A stretch of 64,000 nucleotides of DNA from Aphrophora alni (GCA_963513935.1 OY740777.1:13565092-13629091), one strand, 5' to 3'; counted from the stretch's first letter, positions 1-11,700 are shown. Numbers and translations: made by a program. The notes: generated by a model from the sequence alone, not told the origin.

Positions 1-960
1 AAGCAAACAACAAACCAATAATCGTATATCTGTGCTTGTGAACACAGTAAATATTTACTTAGGGTCCAACTGGAAAAGAAAAGAATTTAAGTATGTGTGA
101 AAACAGTTGTAAAGGAGTTTATGATGTGTATAGAATAGTTTATGACAGTCATAAGTATCTTAGAGTCTACCTGGTGACTATAAAGGATATGGTCTAAGTC
201 AACTACCTTATATAATTGTATTGCCACTGGAATTTTATGTCTTATAATTGTACCAACTGCAATTAAAACGGGGCGTAACTAAATCACGGGGAATTTATGG
301 GTGTTTTAATGGATATTAGATTCAATTAGAAATGTAGTTCTATTTAAGGGTAATTTGTCCTGTAGGGGAAATAACAAAATAACTGTAAACTGTGAAAAAA
401 ATATTGTATTTTACCACACTTCGTGCACAAATCAATTGTGGCTAATAAACTGTCAATCGAGCAAAATGAAACAGAACTCTTTAGATCTGGTGGAGGTAAT
501 TGTATTGCTTAGATTGGTTCGTAAGGACATTAGAAACTTACACACGAAATTTGACCCTGTTAGCGTAACTTTCCTATTAATAATTTATATGTTCTCCGTT
601 TCATGAAAAAATTAGTTAAAAAGAATTTTGATCATTATTACATTTCAAAGAAAATTGTGACTTGTGAGTTACATATTCTCAAATTTTACACAAGCCTATT
701 TTAAAGAATTAGTTATTAAGCATCGAAATGATTGACGATTTTAATTAAACTGGAGGAAACAATTCTTATGAAGATTAATAATTGTGTTAAATTTCGAGTC
801 AAAATATTTATAACATAACCTAAAAACGTTTTATCAAAAAAAAATTGAACCATTTGTACAAAGCCAAAAAGTAGTAAAAACCTAAATTGACTTGGGTGTT
901 TTTCAAGCTTTCGATAGTGTGACACAAGCATTTGATCTAGAAAGTGAACAAAACAATTTA
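1..960. other. AT-rich stretch, nothing recognised
   Basis: No repeat shared with the rest of the window, no RNA gene and no protein similarity was recognised. Two short open frames (355-606 plus strand, 716-931 minus strand) have lysine/asparagine/leucine-rich composition expected of random AT-rich DNA and begin or end without exon-like signals, so they are not called. Confidence 0.5.
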
Positions 961-964
961 TTCA

Positions 965-1430
965 GCTCTTGATATAGTAGACGTCCAACAAACTGTTTAT
1001 AGTCAAATGAGAGAGTTCTTTAAGATGAAGGTTCTTGGAGTTGAGAGCAGGAGTCCCACAGGGTTGCGTACTCTACCTCTTGTATACGTGTGATTTACTA
1101 CATGTAGGTAACGTCACTATTGCTAAAATCACAGGTACTGCTAATCTAGCAGTAGGAAATGACATGGAACTAGTTACAAATAATATTCAAAGAGCAAGTA
1201 ACCAGTTGGATGAATAATTGGGGAGTAAAACTAAACAATCAGGAAAAGTGTATGTCTCCTTCACAAATTAAAACTTAAGATATCAGTTATCCATGATAGT
1301 ATGAATGTTAGTAAAATACTGCTAAACACTTAGGTCTGATGTAAAGGTAAAGTGGGAAGAACAGATGTAAAAGAAAATAGACGAAGTGGTTCTTAGGTAC
1401 AGGAAGGTTCTCAGGTACCTATGTCGATAT
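965..1430 (+). pseudogene. Decayed Jockey-like non-LTR reverse transcriptase fragment
   Basis: The open stretch at 1035-1217 reads LRAGVPQGCVLYLLYTCDL, matching the RT block 'RAGVPQGSVLSPLLY..YTNDL' of Jockey/CR1-type non-LTR retrotransposons. It is followed by spaced matches to the next RT blocks: a degenerate ADD box at about 1125-1150 where ITGTANLAVG stands for FADDTA.LA, then QRASNQLDE, then across frameshifts a KxKVYVSFTN-like block and an AKHLGL / VKVKWEEQM block near 1315-1420. The catalytic aspartate pair is replaced, stops occur after 1217, and the endonuclease and N-terminal RT are absent, so it cannot be active. Family placement beyond 'Jockey/CR1 group' is inference. Confidence 0.72.
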
Positions 1431-1439
1431 AATAAAGTA

Positions 1440-1690
1440 AGAATATACATTTAGTTTATTTTTAAATTATTTTTAGAACACCCTGTGTATAAAAATGATA
1501 TATATTTACATTATGAGATAGCTTTCCAAAGATTTGTCACATAGAAGTTTTCTTCCGTTATGACAGTGTAAAATAAAAAAGATAAAACAATGATAAAAAA
1601 GGTGGGGAAACAATGATATGTTTATACAGTATTTCAAAAAGAGGGAGAAAATAAGTTTTATATATTTTTTAGAACACCCTATATGTAGCC
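1440..1690. repeat. Segment bounded by two AGAACACCCT motifs
   Basis: Nearly the same string, TTTTTAGAACACCCTGTGTA at about 1469 and TTTTTTAGAACACCCTATAT at about 1667, occurs about 200 bp apart in direct orientation. ACACCCTGT is the reverse complement of the ACAGGGTGT terminus seen on several repeats elsewhere in the window (13.83, 16.6, 31.6 and 34.5 kb). The interval may be a tandem or nested remnant of such an element. No coding capacity. Confidence 0.35.
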
Positions 1691-1699
1691 TTAGATTTT

Positions 1700-2760
1700 G
1701 CAGATCAATCAAGAGAATTTCAATTATGTGTGTATCACCTTCCTACGCCAACAATAAGCCTTTTAACCAATCTTGTATAACCAGATACTAAAATCTATCT
1801 GACCTTATTGCAACCAGCTTTTGGAGTTATGCCACACAGTTCTTCGTAAAATAAAGGCTTTACAAAATAAAGAGAAAAAAAGCGTTATTCATAGTACCCT
1901 TCATGTTGATGATGTTACAATGGTGATGAGACGTCCTGCTAAACACAAAGTAAGACTTTATTTATACCTCAACTTTGAACTATTCAACTCCTTAAAACGA
2001 CTATTTTAAAAAATAATACTGAAAAGGACTATTTTAGTAGTAGAGAAGTGACTATGTCTCCTTGAACAATCACAGTAATTCTTAATCACTAGACAGGCCT
2101 TAAATTTTTTATTGCATTTATTAAACTATAACAATTTATCGCTGTTCCTACAGAGATTCATTATTTTATTGCTGAAAACCAAATTAAAATTAAAATTCAA
2201 CTGCACCCTAATATCTGCTCCAGAACGTTTTCACTTGACTATAAAATAAAAACACTTCTTGATACTGTTTTTTTAACTCAGAACTAAAAAACCCACGTTA
2301 TTTTAGTTATGATGAACCTTTTGAGATCGGGTTTGCGGCATTGTGTTCTACTCAAAAAAACCTTTAATTCGATGTACATCTCAACCTATGCCTTCATTTA
2401 AGATTTCCTAGTTACTCCTTGTGGGCCGTCCCCCTGGAAAGGTAGCGGTCCACTGAATACCTACTAAAATAGGTTTTGGTATCCAATAAACAATGTGCAA
2501 AGCTTTGTAGCTCTATCTGTAATGGTTAAAGAATATTAAGTCGTCAAGGGACTTATTTAACACGCGGTATAAATATATATGTAGTCTATTAGAACCAATG
2601 TTTGGCTTGTGTTAGAGAAACATAAAAACAAGATTGTAAAATTGATAAAAATAAGGATTCTGGATGTTTTAATAAATACACTTTTAGCACTGAACCATTG
2701 TTTGCATAGTTAATTTATTTAATTTCTTAAACCCGACAACTGGATTTTGTATTCCTAACA
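1700..2760. other. AT-rich stretch, nothing recognised
   Basis: Contains a 62-codon open frame at 1821-2009 (plus) with no recognisable family. No RNA gene or shared repeat was seen. Confidence 0.4.
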
Positions 2761-2769
2761 ATCATGATT

Positions 2770-2945
2770 GCCTTTAAAATAAGAATAAGATTATAGCACA
2801 AAATAAAGACCCCTAGCCCTGAAACTACTCTAACAGCATCAGGGTAAAAAGAGAAGAAAGGAATCTTGATGAGAAAAATAAAACAGATAGATCCAACCCA
2901 AAACCAGATGAAAACTATGTAGGTTACCTCCAGATGCAACACCCT
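2770..2945 (-). repeat. SINE-like family copy (family S), reverse orientation
   Basis: Read on the minus strand it carries the family landmarks in order: the pieces corresponding to 'AACCTAGCTGGATCTACA', 'TTGGGTTAGATCC', 'CCTGACGCTATTAGAG' and 'GGGCTAGGGGTCTTTATTTT'. Same family as copies near 5.5, 13.1, 13.6, 14.2, 17.6, 18.6, 33.4, 33.6, 37.5, 38.8, 43.9, 46.7 and 51.0 kb. This copy is diverged and has lost its tail. Confidence 0.6.
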
Positions 2946-3009
2946 GTGAAGTTAAAACGATGGAAGGCTCAAGGCACGGAATTCATATACAACGGTAGAT
3001 CTAACAATT

Positions 3010-3400
3010 TTACAGTTACCAACATGGAAAAACTAAAAACATTGCAGTAATGCAAGTCACAAGAGTTGAACCTTGTAACTACGAATTCCTCAGTTTATTA
3101 CCAACCGTTTAGCACTAAAAACACTGCAACGATGAAAAACTCAAGAGATGGAATGTATTCTACGGAAGATCAACAATTACCAACATAGAAAAATTAAAAA
3201 CACTTCAGCGATACAAAAAATACTTTCTATCATAGCGATTACCCAAGACATTCAACCAACATAGAAGCACTAAAAATACAGTACTGCAAAGACTTTGTAT
3301 AGTAACCAGGACTTAGTAATTTCTGAATTTATTACCAACATGAGAGCACTAAAAACACTAGCGTTGCAGTTAGGCCAAGGCGCAATAACATGTAAAGTTT
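3010..3400. repeat. Tandem repeat, about 79-bp period, five diverged units
   Basis: The motif TTACCAACAT-GAA--ACTAAAAACA followed by a CTGCAG-like word recurs at about 3016, 3097, 3177, 3254 and 3332, giving spacings of about 81, 80, 77 and 78 bp. The rest of each unit is poorly conserved. No other copy was noticed in the window. Confidence 0.75.
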
Positions 3401-3459
3401 GAACTAGTTTAGCGTCGCCATTAAACCATAAATTGTTACTAAGCTTCGCCAAAGTACCC

Positions 3460-4225
3460 ATTAAAATTAACTATGCAGTAAACTCCGGTCATAGTATACC
3501 TTGCGGGGCTTGTTATAATCATCATATTAATTAGGCTTACTGCAGTGATTGAAATATGACAAAGATGTATACAAGGTGGTTGGAAACTTAGGCAAAATTT
3601 AAGAAATATTTCCACTTTAAAAAATAGATAAATATTCCACAATAAACTTATCTATTACGTTCGTCATTATGTCTTTAGTCTATGTGTGTGTGTCTGTATT
3701 TTTATCTCTTTTTAATTAAATTTTCTTGTTGTTTAAAGGCGAAAAACCTGTCGGCCTAACCCAAAATTTAGAAGTAGCCTACTTGTTCTAAAAAAAAAAG
3801 ATTTTGTATAGGCCTACATTTTTCTCAATTTCCTCTAAGGAGCAAAACCAATTAATGGTCGCCATCTTTTCAAAAATGTCTGTTCGTAAGTTAATAATGG
3901 AAAAAAAAAATCAGTCATGTCGCCTACAAAACAGGGGGCAGTTCTACTGTAATCCTTTGTCCGATTGCTTTGACAATTACAATATTTGATAGGATATTAA
4001 AAGACCTATAAAAAAAAGTTTCTTAACATTTTTGATAAAAATTTCCCGTTTTCAGTGTTTCAGATTTTTTTAAATTTAAGCAGCCGCCATTTTGAAATGG
4101 GTTATTGATTAGGTTGGTTATTTTTTTAAAATAATTCTTACCTTATTAGGTACCGTGCCAAGATTCAATTCAATTGGTTCAGTCGTTTTGAAAAAAAATT
4201 TAAATGGTGGATATCTGGGAAACTA
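3460..4225. other. AT-rich stretch with a short SINE-tail fragment
   Basis: Positions about 3724-3760 carry TTCTTGTTGTTTAAAGGCGA, the reverse complement of the 3' tail of SINE-like family S (compare about 43830-43855), without the body. The remainder shows nothing recognisable. Confidence 0.4.
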
Positions 4226-4227
4226 TA

Positions 4228-4786
4228 CTTATCAAATGGGGAATGCCGTTGAACGAAGGATCGCCTCACTGTAACGCACGCCCCATCACACGCAGACGCG
4301 CAGAGTGACCGGTACCTGCTTTGGCCCACACCATGAATTACCTACTGTGCTTCACTTCATCAAACTTTCATTTATTTAATTTGATATTTCAAAATAAAAT
4401 CTGTAATATATTTTTATTTTACACTAAATGACAAGAAAAATGAGACCAAACAATAAAGCCCAAAATCAACTATGTTCGCTACAAAATGAATGACAATATC
4501 ATAACTAACAAGCGTGAATAAACAACATTATCGTATTTCTTCATTAAAAAAATGTGTACTTTACAATTTTAATGAAACAAAGGAGCACAATTTGTATAAA
4601 ACATAATTTTTACTTTATTATTTACATTGTGATAAGATGGATATGAATAAATATGTATTAAAACGGTAATATTGGCATTTACACAATTTAATTTTTGAAA
4701 ATATAACATTTTCACATCTAAGCAACAATAATACAGAAAATAATTTTGAAAACAGCAAAAGAAATCCCTACTAATATTGAAATCGT

Positions 4787-4860
<74 letters not shown>

Positions 4861-5195
4861 TTTAGTTTAAAAAACATATATTTCTATTTATAAACATTGT
4901 GATAAGGTTTAAATAAATATTGTGTACTATTTAAGTATTGTAAATAAAAACATTGTTGATTTTGGGATATATTTTAGTAAATTATACGTTGTTTGGTCTC
5001 ATATTTCTTATAATTATGTGTAGAATAAAAATATATTATACATTTTATTTTCAAATAAATAAAATAACTAAAAGTTTTTAAAAATGAAGTCCAGTAGGTG
5101 ACTCATACGGGGTGGCTTGGGGGTAGGTCACCGGGTACCCTAATCTTCTTTTACACTTTGTTCAGCCGCATTCACAATTTGATGTTAGTATAGGG
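4228..5195. mobile_element. Terminal-inverted-repeat element, family T, copy A
   Basis: The left end (about 4228: TATACTTATCAAATGGGGAA, followed by a GAACGAAGG word) is mirrored at the right end (about 5163-5195: GCATTCACAATTTGATGTTA then GTATAG). Inner arms also mirror each other: CCTACTGTGCTTCACTT and AAATGAGACCAAACAA on the left against reverse complements around 4990-5100. Copy B at 10.65-11.70 kb shares the same layout and interior. No open frame with transposase similarity, so it looks non-autonomous; superfamily is not assigned. A 70-bp (TA)n tract has expanded inside this copy but is missing from copy B. Confidence 0.75.
4792..4862. repeat. (TA)n microsatellite inside family T copy A
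   Basis: About 70 bp of alternating TA with one AA interruption near 4836. The tyrosine/isoleucine-repeat frame here on the minus strand (4569-4877) is a translation artefact of this tract. Confidence 0.95.
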
Positions 5196-5504
5196 AATTC
5201 CAGAATTATGCTAACAGGGACTTTTCCTTAATTTTTATGTAGGAAAACACCTCCTAATGTTTTAAAACACAAGTTTGCAACACTCTGCCAAGGAAAATAA
5301 ATTATTATTATTATTTAAATTATTTTTCTGTATACATAAAGATGTTTGATGATTAGATAGATCTATCACAGAAAACTGAATAATCTAATTATTCTAATAA
5401 CAAATTCACTAATATCGGTTGAACGCTTATAAGCTATACTACTTAAGTGGATTTTTGGGGTTTATTTCGATTCATTAAAACGTTAATGAGTTCATCAATA
5501 GTGA

Positions 5505-5660
5505 TTATGAGGGAACCTACACCTCTTTCATATAGTCTTGGGTTAGATCCCTCTCTTTCATTTTCCTATCAGGTCTCTCTTTACCAACTCTAACAGTGAG
5601 CTAAAGGGTTTTTTTGTTTTATTTTATATTTTATTTTTTTATAAACGCGAATTCTTCTGC
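5505..5660 (+). repeat. SINE-like family S copy, forward, truncated
   Basis: Shows GAGGGAACCTACACCTCTTTC, then CTTGGGTTAGATCCCTCTCT (B-box-like core), then TATCAGGTCTCTCTTTACCA. The GACGCTATTAGAG block is deleted and only the T-rich tail follows. Confidence 0.6.
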
Positions 5661-5799
5661 TTTAAATGAACAAGAAAATTATTAGTTAACTTACTTTTTA
5701 AATGAGAAATTTATTAAATGAATATAATGCTTAATTTGGAAACATCAATTATAACTGGCGATAAGTTAGACTTAAATATACTTCAACTAACAGCTGTTT

Positions 5800-6150
5800 C
5801 ATGTCAGAGGTTTAGATTTACAACAAATGGCGGCACAACGAAGCATAGACAGAAGAGTTAAACAAAACAAGTTTCCAAGAACTGCGAGATGCCAGGATGC
5901 CAGGATGTACTGACTCGACAAATGTAAATACAGTCCTTCTGTCTGCCGTAACAACTGTAGGAGACGATTTAGCAGTCTTAATAAAAGATGAGACAAATTT
6001 TGTATTTAATAAATTTAAAAAAAAAAACGAGAAAATTGTTCATAAAATATCTCACTCGTCTATTCACAAAAACTAACAAAACAATTAACTTACATCAATT
6101 CAGTAGTTGTTAGAGAATATAATAAAATTAAACGCGGAGGCCGATTTGGA
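5800..6150. other. Short stretch, nothing recognised
   Basis: The minus-strand 65-codon frame at 5799-5996 and its plus-strand counterpart starting MAAQRS at about 5828 match no family I recognise. There is a small internal direct repeat, GATGCCAGGATGCCAGGATG. Confidence 0.35.
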
Positions 6151-6160
6151 AAAATTGTAT

Positions 6161-6900
6161 ACAGAGTGATTCAAAACTTCGGCACTCTCTCGGGAAATGA
6201 TTCTTTAGCTAAAAAAGAATAAAACTTATGTAAACATAAGTCCAAAAACGCTTCTTTAGCAAATAACAGGTAGGGGATTTCGCCCGAAATAATATGCGTC
6301 CATATTGAATTTCACAGGACATAAATTATGAACCAAGTTTTGTGACTTGAAAAAATGTAAAAAATAGATCCCATAACCGTATCAATTTTCGTTTTTGAAA
6401 AAAAAAATTGTAAAACCACAAAATTACAGTCGAAAAAAACAATAGTAAGACTTTTGTTTAAATAGCCTAACTTGATTCTTAATGCCTAAAAAAGTATTGG
6501 AGATTAAAATTATGAGAATTCAAAAATGTTTTGTTTTTAATTCCTTCTTGGGTGTTGTAGACAATTATCAAGAAATTATATTTTTAGGTTTTTGTTGATA
6601 ACTCAGTTATCTTTTGAACTAAAGGAAAAATAAAAAAGGCATTTTGTTTTTTGTTAAATGAGAAAAATCATTTTGTTTCCAGATATTCAAAATTAACATT
6701 TTTAACGTCCGCCATTTTGAAAATGTACAAACATCTTAGTTTTCCGGTAACAGATTAACCAATCCTTCACTCAATAGCATCTACCTCCAAAGAAATTTAA
6801 TATTTTACATTCTTGATTTTTCCCCCAGTTTGTTAAAACATTGAAAATTTCGTAAAAATACTTCATTCTAAACGTCCTATCTAAAACTAAATTCTTAAGT
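6161..6900. repeat. Dispersed repeat related to foldback family F (partial)
   Basis: The sequence at about 6550-6730 has landmarks of the right arm of the foldback at 16.6-17.6 kb: the TGTTGTAGACAATTATCAAG word, then a reverse-complemented 'AAAATGGCGG' word (CGCCATTTTGAAAATGTACA). It begins near 6161 with ACAGAGTGATTCAAAAC, a variant of the ACAGGGTGT terminus. Boundaries and completeness are uncertain. Confidence 0.45.
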
Positions 6901-7870
6901 CTCAGCAGAGGTGAACCAATACGTCATCGGATGACGCAAATTGTCACATCTACCAAATTCAGCGCAAACATGTTTCTACAATAAACCAAATTGTTTCGCA
7001 ATTATTTATTCGAACTTGACACAAATATCCAGGTGATGAAGAGATGAAAGCAATGACTTCAGAGTGTCCTCCAGGGGATTTGTATCTCGCTACGACAAGA
7101 GAAATGATGAAACGTTAAACAATGAAAAAAACAAGTTGATGGACGCCATCGTGGTACTTACCTAGCCCATCTTATCATTGACATCCTCTAAATGTAAAAC
7201 CCTAAAGCTGGAAATATTAAAATTGTATTGGCAGATCAAAGCGTCTTACCCAGTACAGGAAGTTTGTTTAAAACAGTTGTTACACAGGTTTCACTACTTC
7301 CTCGATGTCGGTTATGCCCTAATGGGTCTAGTAGATGTATATTACATAATCTCCACTCGCTTCGCTCGTGTTAGAAGCTCGGCTTTCTTAAATTGTACGT
7401 AAGAGAAGGAACCTCCACTCAAAACTATACGATATCAAGTAACTGTACGAATCACATTTTCTAAGCAAGGTTTGAAATTACAAGTTTGAAAATAACTTCC
7501 CAATTTGTCATCTTAGAGAGGTGACGTTGGTACCATTGCATGCAGAATTGAAATCTGCATTTGTGTATAATTTTTTGTGTTATAAGTTCAATAACATAAA
7601 TATTAACAAAAAAAAATGGCTGCTATTTTGACATTTTTAATTCGATTTTTTACAATTTAAAAGGGTTTTATATGAGCGCACCAAATTTCATGTTCCTCTC
7701 TAGATTTAGAGAGAACATTTAGGCAGCAACGACGACGGACGGACGGGATGTATGCAATCACTTTACAGTTTCCAGAGGTACATGAATATCAGTAAAAAAA
7801 CAGAGGTTGTTTTCTTTTAACGACAAAACTTACCCTAAATTGGATAAATAATAATATATAAAAATCAGTG
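6900..7870. other. Unassigned, with an expected-by-chance splice-like word
   Basis: The 74-codon frame at 7178-7402 has no recognisable family. Sequence near 7710-7790 (a GACGGACGGACGGGATG word followed by a GTTTCC word) recurs in diverged form near 41.59 kb, so it is probably repeat-derived. Confidence 0.35.
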
Positions 7871-7882
7871 TTAAGTAAGGTG

Positions 7883-7931
7883 AGGTTAGGTTAGGTTAGG
7901 TTAGGTTATATATGGTTTGGTTAGGTTAGGT
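7883..7931 (+). repeat. Interstitial (TTAGG)n tract
   Basis: Five or so perfect TTAGG units, a short interruption (TATATATGGTT), then two more. TTAGG is the ancestral insect telomere repeat; here it is a short internal tract. Confidence 0.9.
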
Positions 7932-7939
7932 CGCTAGCC

Positions 7940-9362
7940 TAATTTAATAAGTAAGCTATTCAGTTTTTGTGTTGTATACAATACAATTGCAACCAATAAT
8001 TAAATTCTCTTAACTCACGCCATTATTACACGTAGCATTTTGAGTAGTTTCCACCCCGCCCCTCATAATAACAGAAACTAGGACACCTAAAAATGCCAGT
8101 ACTGATAAAAAAGGATAATGGACTATTCGTATTGTCGTTTTATTAGTTTAGTATCGGCGCACACGATTTAAACCGGATTTAAACTGAAACTAGTACACCG
8201 GTCGCTCGAAATCAAACAATATTTTGTTTTAAATAAATATTTTAATTTAAACACTGTTGTAAATTGATTAAAATTTTTATTTTTTCCAAAAAAACACGCC
8301 TTTAGTAAGTTTATTTTCCCTCTAATTGGAGGCATTGTTATTATTAAAAGTACAATGAGAAAACAGTACAATAAACTTAGAAAACGTCATAGAAAAAAAC
8401 ATCGTAACAAACATAAAAAAACCTCATTTTAAAACCTTGTATAAGCCAGTCAAAACGAACTGATAAATACCTTATTTTGTCAAAAACAAATAAATCACAC
8501 TTTTGTTTAGTTTGCTTTAAATTATTTTTGTTTATATAATTAACAACTGATATTATTTGATTGGTATAGTTTACAACGTATGGTTTTCTTTCATAAAAAC
8601 AAATTCTTAATATAAATGCAGATGTTTATAAATTCCTTAATAAAAATTAGCATGCAGTCAATGGTAAACATTTTCACCTCTTCTATTTCCCTCCCTTATG
8701 TTCTCTCTGTTTGAAATTTGGGAGGAAAGAACTTTAGGTTGAACCCTATAGGCATACAACAACAACTAAAATGCCAAAATCGATTAAAAACTGTAGGAGC
8801 TCTACTCACAAAAAAGCCTAGTCTATTAAATAAGTATACATGTAAACTCTATTAATTCTCTTCCTATTATTTGAACTCTTCAAACCGGATCTATCTTGTT
8901 TAACAATCTATAAAGATTAATCTATTTAATATTTAATTAAATACTTTACTGAACTACGATTGAAATCGCTATAAAACGGCAAAGTCATAAAAACTCGATA
9001 CCATCTTATATAATGCTCTATAAAACACATTATTCATTTTTTGTTGGCTTAGTTCTAAGATAGTTGGACTTTAATTTATTGCAAGAAGTAAACGTTAACT
9101 CTAGCACATCCTGTAGATGAACATCTAGCCTTGGACAATAAATTATACGTCAACTTAAAACGTACCATCGTAGCAGAATTCCAGAAAGTAGAAAAATCGG
9201 CCCTGCACAAACACCTGGAGGGAATAATTTAAGTCCCTGTTAGGTCTTAGCTGGCATTCTGCAGAGTCAAATTTCTCATCTATACTTATAAAAAGTGATT
9301 TAAAATTCCACGGAAATATATTGGGAGCTGATTTTAGAGTTATAAATTATATATAAACGTAG

Positions 9363-9365
<3 letters not shown>
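7940..9365. other. AT-rich stretch, nothing recognised
   Basis: A minus-strand 67-codon frame at 8168-8371 is lysine/phenylalanine-rich and unrecognised. No RNA gene, no shared repeat noticed. Confidence 0.45.
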
Positions 9366-9403
<38 letters not shown>

Positions 9404-9414
9404 TATATATATAT
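9366..9414. repeat. (TA)n microsatellite with duplicated flanks
   Basis: About 35 bp of TA repeat followed by AATTATATATATATAAACGT. The word TATAAACGTAGAT occurs both just before (about 9352) and just after (about 9412) the tract, as if the tract expanded inside a short duplication. Confidence 0.9.
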
Positions 9415-9419
9415 AAACG

Positions 9420-9700
9420 TAGATCCAGGAACGCTTCGTTTCCGTCTGTCAGCCATTTTGTTTTTTTACCAAAAACATTATATCTTTGGAAGTAGATTAA
9501 GTATTGTTTAAAGATTTGTTGAACGCATTATTTACGTAATCTTTTACCAGTATACAACAAAAGCAAGACTTTATTTTATACATTTTCAAAATGGCGGAAG
9601 TTTAAAACTTTTTTAATATCTGGAAAACCACTAACATTACAAAATATTTAGAAGACATAAAAGATTATTCATATTTTTTCACGCTTAAGGCGAGTTTATG
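9420..9700 (+). repeat. Partial left arm of foldback family F
   Basis: Landmarks in the same order as the arm at 27.99-28.46 kb: CGTCTGTCAGCCATTTTG, then TTTGGAAGTAGATTA, then CAAAATGGCGGAAGTTTAAA at about 9587. Neither terminus is present. Confidence 0.6.
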
Positions 9701-9891
9701 GCATAGAAAAACCCCTTTCAGACTCTAATTAAATATGTAAATAGCGTTTCTTTAAAAAATACTAGCCTCTGTTTATACTTTATTCTTCAAAAAAAATATA
9801 ACAACTTCTAAACAGATTAGAATTAAGAAATACATAGACACAAAATTACCAATACAAATCTTTTTAATAATGTTTCATGTGAAATATATAC

Positions 9892-9969
9892 GACCTAGAC
9901 TGGGAATTGAATCCTGGACCTTTAGCTTTACGCGTCAATAGGCCTACTCTACCAACTGAGCTATCCTTA
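9892..9969 (-). ncRNA. tRNA-like sequence (pseudo-tRNA or tRNA-derived SINE head)
   Basis: On the minus strand it reads ...GGATAGCTCAGTTGGTAGAG, a perfect RNA polymerase III A box, and about 40 nt later GGATTCAATTCC, a near-perfect B box (consensus GGTTCRANTCC). The A-to-B spacing fits a tRNA. The T-loop is one base too long, its stem has a mismatch, and the acceptor ends (CTAAGGA with AGTCTAG) pair at only about half their positions, so a working tRNA is unlikely. I favour a decayed tRNA gene or the head of a tRNA-derived SINE. No amino-acid identity is claimed. Confidence 0.6.
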
Positions 9970-9974
9970 GTCGC

Positions 9975-10640
9975 TTCCCAGTACAGGTTTAAGTTTATAG
10001 CTAAGAGATTTAGGGAAGTTTAACTTAACTTTACAGATTTAAGTTAAACTTTAAATGTTTAAAGTTTAACATCCTATGTAAATAGTAAATATACATTTGA
10101 TAGGTCAACGTTAAATGTTGTACGATATAAGCTTTGAAAATGTTTACAGTAGGCCTACAACCTTAGTGTCTACGTAAAAAAGAACCTAAATACACGTTTT
10201 AAACATTAGACAGACAATACAAATATAAATACAAAACAAAATCAAGGTCATTCTAATGTTCTACATTACAAGAAGAATAAGTATGGGTAGCATTGGAAAA
10301 TAAATATTGAGTAATGCTTGAAAATTAAGTTAACACATATTTTTACCGTTATTAAACTGTAGTAACAACTACAACTCGTTCTCCGGCTTCGATGAAACGC
10401 ATTAAAAAATATTGAAAAATAAAAGGACAAAAGTATAATAATTAGTTGTACTATAAGGTGTTCTAACAAAAACTGTACGCAGGGGAAGAATTTTTCGAAG
10501 GAACTAGTAAAACACTAAGGAAAATATTTTAAAGTATGAAAACTAAGTAAAAAAATATTTTTTTAAATGTAGATTTTACTCATGGTAATAAGTCTTTTAA
10601 TATATTTACTAATTTTGTTTTTATTTCAAACCGGACCTTA
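9975..10640. other. AT-rich stretch, nothing recognised
   Basis: A minus-strand 67-codon frame at 10266-10469 is unrecognised. The word AAGGTGTTCTAACAAAAACT at about 10455 resembles the internal side of an ACAGGGTGTT terminus, but no partner end was found. Confidence 0.4.
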
Positions 10641-10646
10641 CCAGAA

Positions 10647-11700
10647 CATGCCTATACTATTATCAAATAGAGAATGCGGATGAATGAAGTGTCGCCTCAC
10701 TCTAATGCACGCACCATCACACACAGGCGCGCAGAATATTAAGACTGGCCGGTACCTGCCGTGAGCCACCCGCATGAGTTACCTACTGTGCTTCACTTGA
10801 TCAAACTTTCATTTATTTAATTTGATATTTTAAAATAAAATCTGTAATATATTTTATTCTACTCTAAATTACAAGAAAAATGAGACCAATCAATGTATAA
10901 TTTATTTTAGTAGAGTCCAAAATCAACAATGTTTGTTACAAAATGAATGACAGTAGGCCTATAATGACTAATAAATGTGAATAAACAACACTATCGTAAA
11001 TCTTTATCGCAAATTATGTACTTTACGATTTTAATGAAACAAAGAAACACAATAAAATAATAATAGTAAAAACAACATTTGTACTTTATTATTTACATTG
11101 TGATAAGCTGTGTATGAATAAATATGTATTAAAAAAGTAATATTGGCATTTACATTACACAATTTATTTGTTTGTAAATTTAACAATTTCTCATCTGAGC
11201 AACATTAATACAAAGTATAATGTTGAAAACAACAATCATTCCCTACTAGTATTGAAAAAGTAACAAACATTTTTAAAACATACAAAAACATATATTTCTA
11301 TTTATAAACATTGTGATAAGGTAAAACATTAAATAACATTTAATACTATGTAGTAAAAGTTTGCAATCTCAAAATCAATAAAACTATATTAATATACTAC
11401 AAGGTACAGTACTAAAATTACTTACAAAAGAAGTGTGACATCTTACATCATACAATACTCATTATGTAGCAACCATTGTCGATTTTGTGCTAAAATTAAA
11501 TAAATTTTACGTTGTTTCGTCCCATTTTTACCTGTAATTATCAGTAGAATAAAAATATATTGCAGATTTTATTTTCAAATAAAATAAAGTTTTATAAAGT
11601 GAAGCGCAGTAGGTCATCGGACACCCTAATCCTCTGCGCTTGTGTGAGTGAAGCAACTCTTCGTTTAGCTGTATTCCCAGTTTGATAATAGTATAGTATG
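10647..11700. mobile_element. Terminal-inverted-repeat element, family T, copy B
   Basis: The left end CTATACTATTATCAAA (about 10652) is matched at the right by TTTGATAATAGTATAG (about 11680). The arms continue as diverged inverted repeats through CCTACTGTGCTTCACTT (about 10785) and its reverse complement near 11590-11610. The interior is clearly homologous to copy A at 4.23-5.20 kb, including the TTACATTGTGATAAG words. No transposase-like frame. A third, solo end lies at about 18.56-18.61 kb. Confidence 0.8.

Noticed and set aside
1821..2009. RT-like frame (KIKALQNKEKK...) as part of the first retroelement
   Set aside because: The resemblance to the 'LQKKA.R.I' RT block is too weak and stops before any second block.
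4569..4877. 102-codon minus-strand frame with long Tyr-Ile repeat
   Set aside because: Half of it is the translation of a (TA)n microsatellite inside family T copy A; the rest is random AT-rich sequence.
7140..7180. Splice donor word (minus strand CTAG|GTAAGT near 7160)
   Set aside because: Isolated six-base match; no adjoining frame, promoter or acceptor. Such words are expected by chance in 64 kb.
7883..7931. True chromosome end because of TTAGG repeats
   Set aside because: Tracts are short, scattered in both orientations and flanked by ordinary sequence on both sides; they are interstitial.
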